From Typhlomys cinereus (Eukaryota > Chordata > Mammalia > Rodentia > Platacanthomyidae), in contig JALPQD010000393.1 in NCBI GenBank assembly GCA_023101885.1, forward strand, positions 434,001 to 498,000: DNA of 64,000 nt, written 5' to 3'. Shown here in pieces: positions 1 through 12,786 of the stretch. The position numbers and the translations under genes were made by a program. How positions within the stretch are numbered: position 1 is the stretch's first letter; each line of letters starts with the position of its first letter. Below the pieces are notes generated by a model. The model was not told the DNA's origin. It searched no databases and saw nothing but the letters and a program-made list of their open reading frames with translations.

Positions 1-2510
1 TCCCACTATATTTTGCTGACTGTGATTGCATCATATTGTTATGCAGTAGATGGGAACCAATAGTATTATTATTCAGATACCTAGGAAAGTCATATAATGA
101 CAGTAGGCGGTCTAAAGGAACTTTCAAGTCAAAGATGGAGTTAATGGAATACAAAAATAAAGTATACTTTGGGGAAGAAGTATTTAGACTTTAGGCAGAG
201 TTAACTTTTTAATGATATACTTGCTCTTTATGGGTCTCTTCTATTCTTATCTAAAAAGGAGATGGTTGATTCTAGGTCCTACAGAATTTTTGTATGGAAA
301 GATCAAACATCTAGTGAATAAAAAAAACTAGAACTCAGAACTTAAGTGATATTCTGAAATATATAGGCCACCCATCTGTGAACATGGTTGTGCTAAAGCA
401 ACTGTATGATTGATCATTTCAGCTCAGGTGCCCTTCGGCTAATTAGAGAAAAGGGGCAAAGTATACCACAGGGAGATCATCTTCAAGCCATTGCTAACCA
501 ACTAGCACTCCAGATTTTCTGTATGAAAAAGAATCTTACTGCAATGGAGGAAGAAAAGAAAGAATTATCTTAAAGTTCTATTTGCTAAGATTTCCATACT
601 TTCTCCTCCTCTTCTTTATTTGGATGTACTTTGGGAATACTTATGTGGAGAAAAAACATCCTTCCCTAGCGAAACACTTCGGTTATCTCAATCTCTAAAT
701 GTAAAGCAATGTCTACATTAATGTCATGTAAAGAAATAGTCATTGAACTTCTGTCTAGCACAAGGATTTGTACAGATGTGTCTACCAGAACTTTACACTA
801 TCCAAGTAAGAAGTGAATATATATTTATACATGCATATTATATATTGCTGGTGATTAAAATCTTATGTCCAACAAATTAGCTAAATTGGTCCAACACTTT
901 GTAATTTTATGTAAACTATTTTGTAGTTATTATGGTGATATCATAAAATGTACGTGATATAGCAAAAATAAGTTCATTCACGTAAATTATATATATATTA
1001 TTTGAAGTTTAGAAATTCACTTTAATCCTCACCAGCTTATAAGCATTTCAATGAACAACCCTTCAGACTTCAACCTGTACATGTATTTGCACACACATAA
1101 GCATAAATTACATATTTCTTAAAGTATAATTGGCAGTGCAAAAACTGTATGTTCACATATACATCCACAGATATAGACTTGAATACAACTACAATACTAA
1201 TAGGCAATAGGAAAATATTCATATCATCTGAATGTAGCTAGTGGAGTTCAGATGTAATCAATAAAGGGTGATCTGAAAAAAAAATAATTGAGATAATTGA
1301 TCTCTTAGACTCAGTATTAATTATGTTGATCATAATTAAAGTTATTAATCAACCTTGTCTTCAGCAGAAGTTATTGGACAAATGTCACGTTAAAATAGAA
1401 TAAACCTTCTTTTACCCCTAAGTGAGCAAACTTCCTTATTTCTCTATTTCCAAAATTAGAAAATAAAAATGACAGTTGGAAAGTATTGGATTTTCTATCC
1501 CCACAAGGAATTCCTATCTGCTGGATAAGAATATTCCTTTGCTAATAGATAACATGAGCATCATTCTGACTGTTTGATTAAAGGTTAAGATAGGTGACAG
1601 TCAGGTAATGCTGACCTTCTGTCATTGAAACAATTCAGATAATGACCAGAACTAAACGTCTAGTTTTAACTTCTAACGATGATTTTAATGTCCAGGTTTT
1701 CAATTAGTGCAAAAGTTAGCTAAACCTGAAATTAGCCCTGGCAAATAAAACATTAATCAGGCATCAGGCAAAAAGGTGACACTGTTAGAATTTATATGTT
1801 TCTTTCAAAATCTGTCTCCTCTGTAGATGATCAGATGTGATATCAGGGCAGGAAAGAAGTGCTCATTGAGGGTATTTTTGATTTCTTGGGGTAAGTAGCA
1901 CAGAGCATCAACCATCTAACAATTGAATGATGCTAGGGATGTAATGGACTCTGATTTTGCATAACAAAGTGGATTTAAAAAAGTTTTAACCTTTTAATAT
2001 TTTTGCAAGCTTAAAAAAAATCAGCTCTTGCAGAGCTTTCATTCATATACAAATTTAATTTGTTTTGACTTCCATTCGTTTTGGCTGTGCAGGCCTGCAG
2101 TCCCTCTCCTCCCCAAATTCTGACTACCAGCCGATGAAATAAAGACCTAATTCTTCCTCACCCTCTAGCACCATCACTGGCTAATAGAGTTTTACAAAAA
2201 GGATGTATCTCCTCATCGCTGTATTGAATTTCTACAATTGCTTCTTCAGTGCAGTTGTAAGGCTTTGAAAAGTTCTGTTGAGCTAGTGATTGGGTAACGT
2301 ATTTTGAGTGAAGTTGTAAAGAGTCCGTGAATAAAGGAGCAGAAAAAAGACAAAAGATGGAGATTGAATCTCAGGGTGTTAAAATGCAATTTTGACTTTT
2401 TCTCTGATAACAGGTGCTGCTTCGGGGTTTTTCTCCCCCCCCCACATTTGAATAAGGTGCAGGAGGACTGAGCCATATTTAAGAAAATTTTTCATTGTGG
2501 CCATTCCTAA
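1..2510. other. No gene seen; AT-rich non-repetitive stretch
   Basis: I see no exon-like open frame, RNA gene or recognisable repeat. The stretch from about 1550 to 1800 is more complex in composition than its surroundings, but nothing marks it as functional. Confidence 0.5.
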
Positions 2511-2514
2511 GTTT

Positions 2515-2639
2515 TCCTTCCTTCCTTCCTTCCTTCCTTCCTTCCTTCCTTCCTTCCTTCCTTCCTTCCTTCCTTCCTTCCTTCCTTCCTTCCTTCCTTC
2601 CTTCCTTCCTTCCTTCCTTCCTTCCTTCCTTCCTTCCTT
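2515..2639. repeat. (TTCC)n microsatellite
   Basis: About 31 nearly perfect TTCC units form a pure pyrimidine tract on the plus strand, followed to about 2760 by a degenerate CT-rich flank. It produces long low-complexity open frames on both strands (Phe-Leu-Pro-Ser one way, Lys-Glu-Gly-Arg the other) which are not genes. Confidence 0.97.
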
Positions 2640-2764
2640 TTCTTCTTTTCTTCCCTCTCCCCTCCCTCTCATCCTCTCCCCGCCTTCCCTCTCTCTTTCT
2701 CTCTCTGTCTCTCTCTTTCTTTATTCTTATCTTTTCTCCTCTATTTCTCTTCCTCTATTCTTCT

Positions 2765-3172
2765 TGTCATAGTTAGGGACTGGAGTCAACTCGTCAGTTA
2801 AAGTTTTGAGCTCTGGGCCCATTCGTGTATAATTAGTTGAACAAACCTGCAGGAAATTGTCTAGCTGGGGAGGGCCCAGCCCATGGTGGCTGACACTAGG
2901 CTCTGGAATAAAATACAGAGAGCTGGTTGAGAAAGTTGGTGTCCTTGTGTACACTTAACCAGACATGCTGGTCTGGCAAGTAAGGATCATCCCTCTATCA
3001 GCCATTATGTAGAGATGGTGTGGCCAGTTCCTTCGGCCCTGCTGCTGTTGTGAGCTCTCCTGCTAAGGTGGACAAACAACTGTAACCAGAAATGGTAAGA
3101 GAAAATAGCCTCTTGTTTCCTTAAGCTGTTTGATGGTGATTTTATCAACAACCATGCATGCTGACTGCAACA
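2765..3172 (+). mobile_element. Solo LTR, ORR1-like ERVL-MaLR
   Basis: A 408-bp LTR starts TGTCATAG and ends CAACA, with a perfect 5-bp target-site duplication CTTCT at 2760-2764 and 3173-3177. It aligns by eye along its whole length with the two LTRs at 17169 and 18698 but is clearly more diverged, so it is an older member of that family. No internal region lies beside it, so it is a solo LTR left by LTR-LTR recombination. It sits directly after the CT-rich tract. The LTR call rests on termini, duplication and internal paralogy; the ORR1-like label is from memory. Confidence 0.9.
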
Positions 3173-3177
3173 CTTCT

Positions 3178-6040
3178 GTTTAATTTAAACTTTCTTCTCC
3201 AAAACATCCTGTAGCAAATACCAAGTTGAGCTGGTGATTGGGTATTTCTTTTTGTTAGGGTGGTTTGAGTCAATGATTCGAATTGGAAAAGGGTGAAAAT
3301 GTGTACTCAGTCTTTCTGCCTGTTTTGTAGCATTGTTTGCATAATGGAGCGGTTTATCTAAGGACAATATACTGTGCCGAACATATCACAGCCAGTTGCC
3401 AGGCCCATCTCACAGGGAAGCTGAGCTTCACCTGAAACCCAATTTAAATATTTCATTTCATTACCTTATACTGCAGCATTGGTAGCAAACTACTTTCTCT
3501 AGAATCAGCATTCATCCAACCCACTAAAATTCGATTGCACTTTCATTCCCAGTCTACCAATTTTGTGACTAGAAGCAGGAAACTGCAAATTTTGCCTGAA
3601 AGAATACTTGACATTTTAGTTTGAAGACTCTTAATCCCAAGAATTTAGAGTATAATTCAATTTAATTAAGTGATGAATTTTGCTTATCGGTGTGTTTCTA
3701 CTATAGTACTAGCTATGAATGCAGGTCAACTGACATTTTCTACTTTTCACTAATCTTTTGGAGAACAGTCATCTTTCCAAGCTGCATAGCTTGCCATAGA
3801 CCTTGCCTTCAATGCTTGTCAGTAGAATCAGGTCAGGGAAACCAAAGATGCATGACAGTTATTGGAAGCTACTTTATTAATCAGCTATGGCCTCTCTTCC
3901 TTCATAATTATGAAAAACTTCAGGTGAAAATACAAATTCCAGCAATACTTGTATTGTTGAAGATTGAGTTTACTTTATCTGAAATGCTTGGGAGCAGATG
4001 TGTCTCTGGAGTTTTGGAGTCTGTCAGATTTAAAAATAATATTTATACAGACTGTCTAAAATTTGAAATTTTAATATCTGAAATGTTTTAAGTCTCAGCC
4101 ATGTTGTTACATAAACTTCTTGGATCTTCAAGCATTTTGGAGTTTGTATCAGCTAAAATTATTATTAGAATTTTGAAAGACTATGAAAAAAATGTATCTT
4201 TTTGGGGGGGAATGTATCTTTTTTTTGCTGTAATGTTGTGATGAATAATCAGCTGTTTGACAGGACAGTGTAGCTGATTCATCCCCCTATTCAAGACTGG
4301 TTCAGATATAAGTTTTAGCAAATTCTTACTGGTCATAATATCTTAAGGACAATTCATATTAAAGGGAAATGAATTGAAGCTGATGATCTTTATATCGAAT
4401 TATGTATATCTTGAAGAACGCATTGATAGTATCAATGACAACTCATCCTGAAAGATCTCAGGGAAACAGCTGCAGTCAGAATAGACTGAGATGATGGGGA
4501 GCTTAGCTTTCCTGCCCAAATGGGGCAAGGCCTTTGGATCAGATGAGATTTTGTAGCTCTAGAAAGCAAATTCTCTGTGTCTTGTCGGGGATGGACCCTG
4601 TGTACATATTAATGATGTTGAGATCCCAGTACAAAGTATGTCTGACTCCTAGGATGGAATATCTATTCCATCAACATAGTTATACTAAGTTTGGAAAGGA
4701 CTTGCCATTGGCATTGTTTTAACTTCTGTTTTTTAATTGCTTTAATTGTCACATCATTTTGCAATTTATGGGTAATGCTTAAATGAGTTATCAACAGCTA
4801 GGCTCATAAAGTAATAAAAATAAATGAAAACTGTTTCATATTTTAATGATTTTAAATTTGTTCTTAGAGATGGAAGAAAATCAAAATGTGCCATTAGGGT
4901 TCTAGCTTGAAGAGGAGGAAACTGTTTGCCTTAGATTTCACCCAGAGAAAAGAAGGCTGCCTGGCAGGAATTATGAACTGTGCGTAGTCAGGACCACCCT
5001 TGATGGCTTAGTAGAGGGTGCAGTCATGAAAAATGTTCTGATGAAGGCTGTGGGTGTTACAGAAAGATGTCAAATGGTTTCTCATCTTTGAGAAGCTTGT
5101 AGTCACTATATTCAAAGTGTCATGGTCTTGATAAGAATAAAGTACTAACAGATCCTAGATATGGAAGAAATAATCTGGAGTTATTTAGAAAGTACTCTTG
5201 TAAAAGTTAAATCTTGCTTTGGATTTGAAAGTAATCCTTAAAGGAAAGGAAGATAATACAGTGTTTAGTATACTGAAGAATAACATGAAAGATTTCTGTG
5301 TTTGAGAATGAACTTACTGAAAGGAAGACAGTAGTGCTGAAAATGATGATGATAAACAACAAATAACCAGTATTTACCAAATGGTTTTTATGACCTAAAA
5401 CATCATCTTAAGTTTATTGCATGAATTAACTCATGCAATCTATATTTTTGTCAAGTTGATAATTACGTTAGAAGACTGCATTCATACTCAGCAGTAGAAC
5501 TAATGTAAATTGTGAACAATCCTGGAACATTATTTGGATGAATTGTTAGAAGATGGAGGAGTTAAAATAAGTTGTTAAGAGATAACATGAAATATCATCA
5601 TGCCAGTGAATCAAATCTTTGTGCAAGAAAATAGTGAACTTATACAAGTTAATATGCTGATAAATATTTAATAATTTGTTCAGACTGGGATAGAGAAGTC
5701 TTGTTTTGAGCCTTGCTTTCCATTGCATAAATTCTTTCACAATGTCTGAGATCAAACTACAAAATAAAGTGACACATAATTCTTGGAAGCTTAGATATGT
5801 CTCTTGCAAGCCAGTATGAGTTGATTCTCACCCATTGGTGAGCTAACCTCCAACACCTAGAAACTGAATGTAAGAGGAGATTTCGATGACTGGGTTTTGT
5901 GGATTAAAAGAGAATTTTTCAAAAGTGGTCCTTCCTGCATATTAGTAACATGCAGGAAGATAGAGGTATTGGTACCTAAACTGAACATCAGTCCCAAAGA
6001 GACTTTGATACTAGTAACTCTCAGACAGGTTGTCTGTCTG
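3178..6040. other. No gene seen
   Basis: AT-rich sequence without a recognisable repeat. The longest frame (3690-4091, plus, 133 codons) matches nothing I know and has no supporting context. Short poly-T and G runs occur near 4200. Confidence 0.45.
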
Positions 6041-6043
6041 GCA

Positions 6044-6092
6044 GGTCTGGGGTTTGAATCCATGGCCCTTCACATGCTAAGTAAGTGTCTGA
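6044..6092 (-). mobile_element. ID-like SINE fragment
   Basis: The minus strand resembles the tRNA-derived head of rodent ID elements: a decayed box B region with the GGTTTGAATCC-like motif visible on the plus strand, plus the CATGCTAAGTAAGTG segment. It is short and diverged. Confidence 0.4.
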
Positions 6093-6429
6093 AGTATTTG
6101 TTTGATTGGTATAATTTGCTTGGGAAGAGAACCTGTTCTGCCCATTTTGACGGGGGTGATGAAGATGGTATTTGCATCAGTGAGAGGAAGATGTGTCAAT
6201 GAATTCAAGGTCTAGTAACGGATTTATTTTGATCCATTACAACAGGTAGACTTGACATTGGCCAGGTCGACTAAAAGCACTCATTTTCATCAAGGGATCT
6301 GTAGTGTGACTTTTCCTGTAGAGATGTAAACAAATGTCTATTCACCCCAGACGGCATCCAACCACAGGCGAAAGAAATTCTACCCAAGGTCAAATTAGTG
6401 AACTAGTGAGTTTGCTGGGGTTACTTACA

Positions 6430-6960
6430 AGTGTATGAGTCAGGTATTACATACAGGTGATCAAAGGCAACTGCTTGACAGGAAAGACCACCCCTGCATG
6501 GATGAATGTGGGAACCAGTGCCCACTCATGCACTCATTCACTCACTTAAACACACAGCTGCTGGCTGTGATGAAAGCAGGTTCCAGCTGTCGCCACCTCT
6601 GCCTCTACCCCCAGAGACTTGGCATGGGATGGGGTGATTGTCAGAAGCAGATCTCAGTTTATTGGGGGGAGAAAAGGAACTTTTACAGACAAAGGCCACC
6701 AAGTCGCGAAACGGGCATCCAATTGTGTCACGGGTCAACACATCCTACAGGTGCTAATGGTCAAGTTCAATGCCACTCAGCACAGGAGGCAGGTAGCTGC
6801 CTGAAAGCCAATTAGGGCTCTCTGTGAAGTGATCAGAGTCACGCCCAAGACCCTTGCCCTCAGTGCCATCTTTAGTCCCATGTGCTCGGCCATGCCCTGG
6901 GGAAAATTCTGGGTGGGCCCAACAGATGAACACTTATGAAGTGTGCAACCTCAGAGCCCT
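6430..6960 (-). mobile_element. Probable ERV LTR, minus strand
   Basis: This island is richer in G+C and CpG than its neighbours. Read on the minus strand, a CCAATAAACTGAG polyadenylation-signal segment (plus-strand 6653-6668) is preceded by complex U3-like sequence and followed by GC-richer U5-like sequence, the usual order of a retroviral LTR. I could not fix the termini or a target-site duplication. The open frames here (for example 6435-6815) are unrecognised and probably chance. An ERV1 or ERVK origin is possible. Confidence 0.4.
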
Positions 6961-7909
6961 GTGCATGGCTCTTGGGCAATTGATAGTCCCCATAAGTTAT
7001 TACTGATGATAATCTTTGAGATGGGCCATTCAGATTTTGCAAATTCTGAACTTCAAAGTTTCATTAGCTTCCTGAGTCTTATGAGTCTCCATGACCTTTC
7101 CTTATAGAAGGTAGTGTTTTAATTTGAAGGAAATAGCTACATGATGGTACCCCAAGAGATAGGATGTGAAAAATCGATGTGATTCATTTCTCCAGGTAGA
7201 AGTACATGGTATAGACTAGGGGAGAGTTTTGTTCTCTCTCCTGGTAATACTTAAGAGGATTTTAGCCACGTGAGACACTTTTATGAATACTGGTAAAAAT
7301 TCTTGGGAACCTGGAGAAACTCAATCTGTATGAATCCCTATCTTTGAATGTTGGTCATGTAAATTTATAGGCAAAGGTTTCTGAAGTGTATAAAGTTTAG
7401 ATCATGAAAAAAAAGGTGGAAAATTTAAGAATGCAGAAGGTTAGAGCATTCCTTATATTCATGCCTTTTTTTTGTAGGTTTGGAATCTTTGGTTTGTTCT
7501 TATTTTGGTCTGCACAGTTCTTCCATAGAGAATATGTACTTCCTTTGTATTTGGGATTTCTCATTAAAGATTTTCCATCCTGTTATATCCCCAGCTCCAA
7601 TAAAGTTTATGAGAATGACCTTAGTTTATGCTCTGAGGATTAGTGGTCCACTCACTGCTTTCACATCTCAAATTTTAAATTTAATTTCTCTTCTTATTTC
7701 TTTAAGTTATATAGTTCATAGTCTTATTTTTAATTCTAACCCTCAGTTTCTATCTTCTCTGCATCTGCCTTGATTCTTTGCTTTCTGTTTCCTTGTCTAC
7801 CATGATACTGATCTCTTTCTCAGGGAACAAACAGTCTCCCACCTTTCCTACCTGCACATACTTTTTCTATTGATCATGTTAAGACTGTGCACATCTGTTC
7901 ATTTCTTTT
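6961..7909. other. No gene seen
   Basis: AT-rich unique-looking sequence. Short open frames at 7404-7773 are not recognisable. Confidence 0.4.
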
Positions 7910-7979
7910 TGAAGGAACCCAACAGAGTCCTGACGAGAGTAGCTCCATCTTGTCAGGGACCTCAGTACCTGGAAAAGCC

Positions 7980-8058
7980 ACTAAGATGTCCCTAGAAACT
8001 CCTCGACTAAGATGTTCCTGGAAACTCCTTGACTTAAAATGTTCCTGGAAAGTCCTCG
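7980..8058 (+). repeat. Three direct repeats in the LTR U3 region
   Basis: Three tandem 26-27-bp units at 7980-8005, 8006-8031 and 8032-8058 share a core like GATGTTCCTGGAAACTCCT. Tandem repeats at this place in an LTR often act as enhancers; that role is inferred here. Confidence 0.8.
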
Positions 8059-8300
8059 ACCTCTGACCAGGCTAATCGTTACACAATGGACAAACACCAG
8101 ATGTCCATGGGAATTGTAAAAATATCAAGACAAATGATACGTGTTCAGGATGTGCCTCATGTGCTTATATGAGCACATACCTCAGGATATACCCCCTATG
8201 TTTATCAGAGGACATGCCTCAAGATATGACCTCATGTTGAGTATGTGCTAAAAGTAATGCATCTGCTTCACCAAGATTTTCCACCCCCTGTTTTCCTAAC

Positions 8301-8307
8301 TATAAAA
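8301..8307 (+). promoter_or_regulatory. LTR TATA box
   Basis: TATAAAA lies 87 bp upstream of the AATAAA signal at 8388-8393, in the order expected for U3 then R of a retroviral LTR. Current activity cannot be judged. Confidence 0.5.
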
Positions 8308-8467
8308 ACTCTATAATTTCTAGACTTGGCTCTCTTGTTACTAACCTTGCTGCTCCAGGAAGGTACAGAATCCAAGCTCGAGCTTGTAATAAAGTCTCCT
8401 TGCTATTGTATATGGACATGGACTCCTGGTGGTCTTTGGGGGCCTGAGACCTGGGCACAATACTTTT

Positions 8468-11041
8468 CTGCTCCTTTTAAGCCAGTCTCCAAGAGTAGTG
8501 TTAACAAATTGTTGCCATTTTCTATTTTTTCTCATTTTCTCAATTTCTCTGCTTCTACCTCATTCTCCTCTAAAATACTCTCTTACGATTAGAGGAGTCC
8601 CCAGCAACCAGTAGTTATATTTTAGTCTCAATTCCATGGTTTCCAGAGCTATAGGATTTGCCATTATGAACAATTCCCATGCTCACTAAAGTTCTCTCTG
8701 CTGGCCTCTTTGGAGTAGTTTTTCTTGGCTCCAATCCTGCCTCCCTGACCACAACCAAGTACACTTCTGCCTTAAGTCTCATGTGTTTTCAAGAGATCAA
8801 TTCATTGTTCTCTTTTCTTTTTTGCACCTAAGCAAATTTTCATTTAGCTGGATGACTAGTTACTGAGCACTTATTACCTGCAGCTCAATTGAGTACTAGC
8901 CATGTCATAGCAAAGGTTCTTCTATGATCCTGTGTGACAGAGTTGAAAAATCCTTGTTCTCAAAGAAACCTTCAAAGACATTTCTATGACCTTTCATTAT
9001 GTGTAAAAATCCCATTATTCATCCTTTATTACTTTTGGCTCAGGAATTTATGATCCTTGTTGAAATGCAAAAAATGTTCCCTAGTAGGCTTCATACAGTG
9101 AGTCAGCTATACTCAAGTTAAAAAAAAAGTCAAATTATCTAACAGAACATAGACCCAGAGGCGTAACATCCAGGACAGATAGACTTTAATGAAGTGAAGG
9201 GGAACACTAGGTAATATGAGGCACTCCCTGGTAGAATTATGCCAGTGGTTTGCTCTCATGGATTCCCTGGGCAAAGTTACCAAGAACTGACTGTGTAAAT
9301 TCCTAAATTAGAAAGCCAAAAAAAAGTGAATTTCATGAATAAATTTTGGTGGCCAAATCAGCTGCACATTTTGAAAGTACTATCGCGGTATATATTCTCA
9401 CAGCCCTACTCACTAAGTGCATTGGAGTCACAGGAACAACTCCCCAGAGATGCTCAGTGTAATTAAGAATGCTAATAAAAATAACTCCGTGAAAGCCTAA
9501 ACTCTGGGAATGCCATCAGGACAGCAAGAGGGACATAGCAGTTCTTGTTTTCCTCCAGTGCAGTGATTATAAATGAAAAATGTTAATACTAAGCAGTCCT
9601 ATTGGGCATTGCCATGATGAACCACATACACACTCTGCTGTAATGTTTGGCCATTCAGCTCTGAGGGAGCTCATACCTACTGGCAAAAACCTCCTTCATG
9701 TTTGTAGTAAAAGACAACTATGTTTTCACAATATGGCCTGGAAATGGTGTTTGTAGAAAATGTTTTTAATTGAATCTTTTCAAGTTAGTGAGCAAAGAAA
9801 ATAGAATAGCCTTATTGAAAACTGGGAGTTTTAATTTTTGCTTTTTCTCAAACTTACATTCTGCTTAGACTTTTGCTTTCAACTCTAGACCTACTGCAAA
9901 GAATTGCCAAGTTAGAAATTCTATATAGGTGGAATTCTTACTGTGATATTTATGTATTTTCCTCCTTAGCTAAGTGCATATGATATTTAATAGAACCTCG
10001 TCAATCCTCATCAAAGTGACAGTAATCTTATTTCTGGTTTTCTGTATCTAAGAAGATTATCAATAAGTAAAGAGTGTTCCTGACCAACCCCTAAGAATAA
10101 CAAAGGAAAAACAAATAGCATTGGGCTCGCACATCTAATGCTGTTCAGTGCATATATAGCTCTTGGAGGACCATTGCTCTCATCTGTATTCACTATGCTA
10201 TGCACCTGGTACTCAGAAGTTCCTGTTGTTAATTGGGTGCCTTTCCATCTTCCAATTTCCTCATTTCCTTTGTATCTCAAATTTGCTATTTGGGTGTGTG
10301 AGTCTCCCTCTCTTGGGATATAAATGCAAATATATGGTAATTACAAGATGACTCATAATTGTTGAGAGTGTCATGCTTCTTAGATAATAGTTATGGTTTT
10401 AGTTTCAACTACTAAAAGGCACCTCACCAGCCAGAGTTAGCGAGAGATATTTTCAGGCTGGAATTTTTCTTACTCCTTTTGATGTCAGATGTCTAGATCT
10501 TTAAAGGCTCCAACAGAAAGTAATTTGAAGATAAAAGAGAATGTAATTTTTTTTTGAAAACTTTTATATCAGACATAACGGACTTGAAAGATATAACAGA
10601 AAGTAAGAGTTTTTTTATATTTTAAATATTATCAAGTTGTAACTGGTTTTCAGTAGAGGGAATATATTTAACACTCTGTTCAGTTTAGGAAGTTTTAATA
10701 TATCATGCATCCACGAGACCATCACTTTCATGATAGCAAACATAAATGCACTTCTCTCAAAAACTTTTTTCACACCTTTTGTATAGATCCTTTCTTAGGA
10801 TTCTCTGTTTCTTTGCACAGCACACAACCAAACCCTCAATTGATTTTTAAAAGCCAAGATTTCTTAATAGGATATTTTCATTTGTGGTCAATACATTTAA
10901 TGCTTACATTATTCCAATCATAAGTGCAACAGTTAGAGATCAATGATTTATTCTGTTACATACTTGAAATTAGCTAGTATGGGCATGTTATTAAACAGAA
11001 GGGTGAGTCTACTGTAAATGGGCTAGTCTGTATCAATGTGG
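8468..11041. other. No gene seen
   Basis: AT-rich sequence with no recognisable repeat. Frames of 60-90 codons around 10011-10923 are unrecognised and overlap on both strands. Confidence 0.4.
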
Positions 11042-11395
11042 TATATCCACTAGGTTTCCATCACTATAAACAGTATCTGAGATAATCACTTTATAGGCAG
11101 TTTATCTGGATCATGGGTTTGGAAATTCTATGGTTAGCTGGCTGCAAAGCTTTGGAAGTGTGGAGAGGCAGCCCATGTTGGCAGGAGAACATGGCAGAGC
11201 AAAACTGCTCACCTTAAAGACAGAAAGCAAATGACGAAGGCAGGACCTGAGGTTCCAGAATACCTATTAAAGGATGCTACTAATGACCAAATATCTACCG
11301 GTGAGTTCCCACCTCCTACATTATACCATCTCCCAATAATGTCATCCCAGGAACTAAGTCCTGGAGGGACATTCCAGATCCAAACCAAAGAATTT
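11042..11395 (-). mobile_element. Degraded MaLR/ERVL-type LTR, minus strand
   Basis: The plus strand reads like the reverse complement of a rodent MaLR-type LTR: a CATCACTATAAACAGTATCTGAG segment (shortened here in quotation), then a purine-rich middle with GCAGAGCAAA, and finally GACATTCCAGATCCAAACC. These blocks recur in the same order in other reversed LTRs of this window. Ends are approximate. Confidence 0.5.
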
Positions 11396-12239
11396 AATGG
11401 TGAAAAGAAATGGGAAGGAAGAATGATGCTGCAGTAGAGACCTGAGCAGTAGTTTCTAAGCTTTCTAAATCCTCAAACTTACATCTGGTCTCACCTGTGC
11501 TTTGCAACCTGTACTTGGTGTCTCAATCATTCAGATCCCTGAACATATCGATGTCTGGATCCCATTTCAGTTCTTAGAATCCCTGGGAGGAAGCTGAATC
11601 TTGAGAACAGTTATGATTTAAAAGTTCTGAGTTGACTCTGATATGGAATGAATGTTGGGAATCATCATTTATAATTGTGCTAATAAGTAAGTGTTATTTT
11701 TCAAGAACCAGTTTCAGATTTCATTTTCTTAAGGACTTCCCCAGAATTGCTCATTCTGTGTCACCATTTTCTTTCAGGAGGTTGCCTTGTTCTGGTCAAG
11801 TAGTATTTCCTTAAGAAAAAGCAATGATTGTTGCTTATGACTTAACATCCTCTCTTGAATAATCTGCATATTCTAATCAAAGTCTACTGTGTTTGTTGTC
11901 GACTTTGTATCTCATTTGCCATTTTTTACTTCAAAACACATTGGTGGCCTCAGCAAAGTAATGACTTTTAATGTTGAATTGTTTTCTCCTCCCACATGGC
12001 TATATTCCTTTCCAAGTTTCTCTTGTTTCTTTAAGTCCTTCCTGAGTCATGAGTTATGTGAATTTTCCCTAGCCTTCAGCATCCTCTCTCAGACTTATTC
12101 TGGTCTCTACTCTCCAGAGAAATGTGCTATCCTCTTGCCTAATTTTTTGTTATTTTGTTACACTGCTTTTAGGTATTTGAGACTGTCTTTGTTGATCATT
12201 TCTTCCCTCCCTCTCTCCCTCCCTTTTTAAATTTTTTAA
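11396..12239. other. No gene seen
   Basis: AT-rich sequence, no recognisable repeat. The 113-codon frame at 11889-12230 is unrecognised. Confidence 0.4.
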
Positions 12240-12288
12240 TCATTATTATTATTTATTTATTCAATTGTGCATGTATGCGAGTGTGCGC

Positions 12289-12349
<61 letters not shown>

Positions 12350-12558
12350 ACCACAGACGAATTCAAGAACCACCATGGACGCCTCCACCTCCTCCTTGTT
12401 TACTCTGCCCCGGGATTCACAGGCTCCGCCCTATCAGGACCAGAAACACAGGGAGCCCCCGCTCCCGCCCGGCGTCTATATGTGGGGTCTAGGATTCAAA
12501 CTCAGGACCTTTTGCCTGCAAGGCAGAGGCTTAATCCCTGAGCCACCTCTCCAGCCCC
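12240..12558 (-). mobile_element. B2-like tRNA-derived SINE with long CA tail
   Basis: On the minus strand the element begins GGCTGGAGAGGTGGCTCAG (box A region), continues through GGTCCTGAGTTTGAATCC (box B region), then a GC-rich body, and ends in a (CA)n tract (TG on the plus strand, 12290-12346) and an A-rich tail. It is very similar along its length to the plus-strand copy at 42543-42830. The frames that cross it (12267-13082 and 12275-12541) are artefacts of the SINE and the pyrimidine tract. Confidence 0.85.
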
Positions 12559-12739
12559 CCTCCCTTCCTTCTTCTTGTTTCTTTTTCTGTTTCTTTCTTT
12601 CTTTCTTTCTCTCTCTCTCTCTCTCTCTTTCCCTTCCTTCCTTCCTTCCTTCCTTCTTCCTTCCTTCTTCCTTCCTTTCTCTTCTTTCTTTCTTTCTTTC
12701 GTTCTTTCTTTCTTCTTTCTTTTCTTTCTTTCTTTCTTT

Positions 12740-12786
<47 letters not shown>

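Larger units (their letters stand above)
7910..8462 (+). mobile_element. Solo LTR of an ERV1-type endogenous retrovirus
   Basis: This 553-bp segment has LTR architecture: it starts TGAAGGAACC, contains a TATA box (8301-8307) and an AATAAA signal (8388-8393), and ends with a stretch typical of gammaretrovirus-like U5 (TGGTGGTCTTTGGGGG, then GGGCACAATA). A 5-bp direct repeat CTTTT at 7905-7909 and 8463-8467 is a candidate target-site duplication. With that boundary the terminus is TA, where CA is expected, which one transition would explain. No gag, pol or env remains beside it. The ERV1 assignment is from motif memory. Confidence 0.7.

Noticed and set aside
2379..2776. Frames encoding repeated KEGR or FLPS
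   Set aside because: Products of the TTCC microsatellite on either strand.
3690..4091. 133-codon plus-strand frame
   Set aside because: No recognisable domain, AT-rich surroundings, no splice or promoter context; length is compatible with chance.
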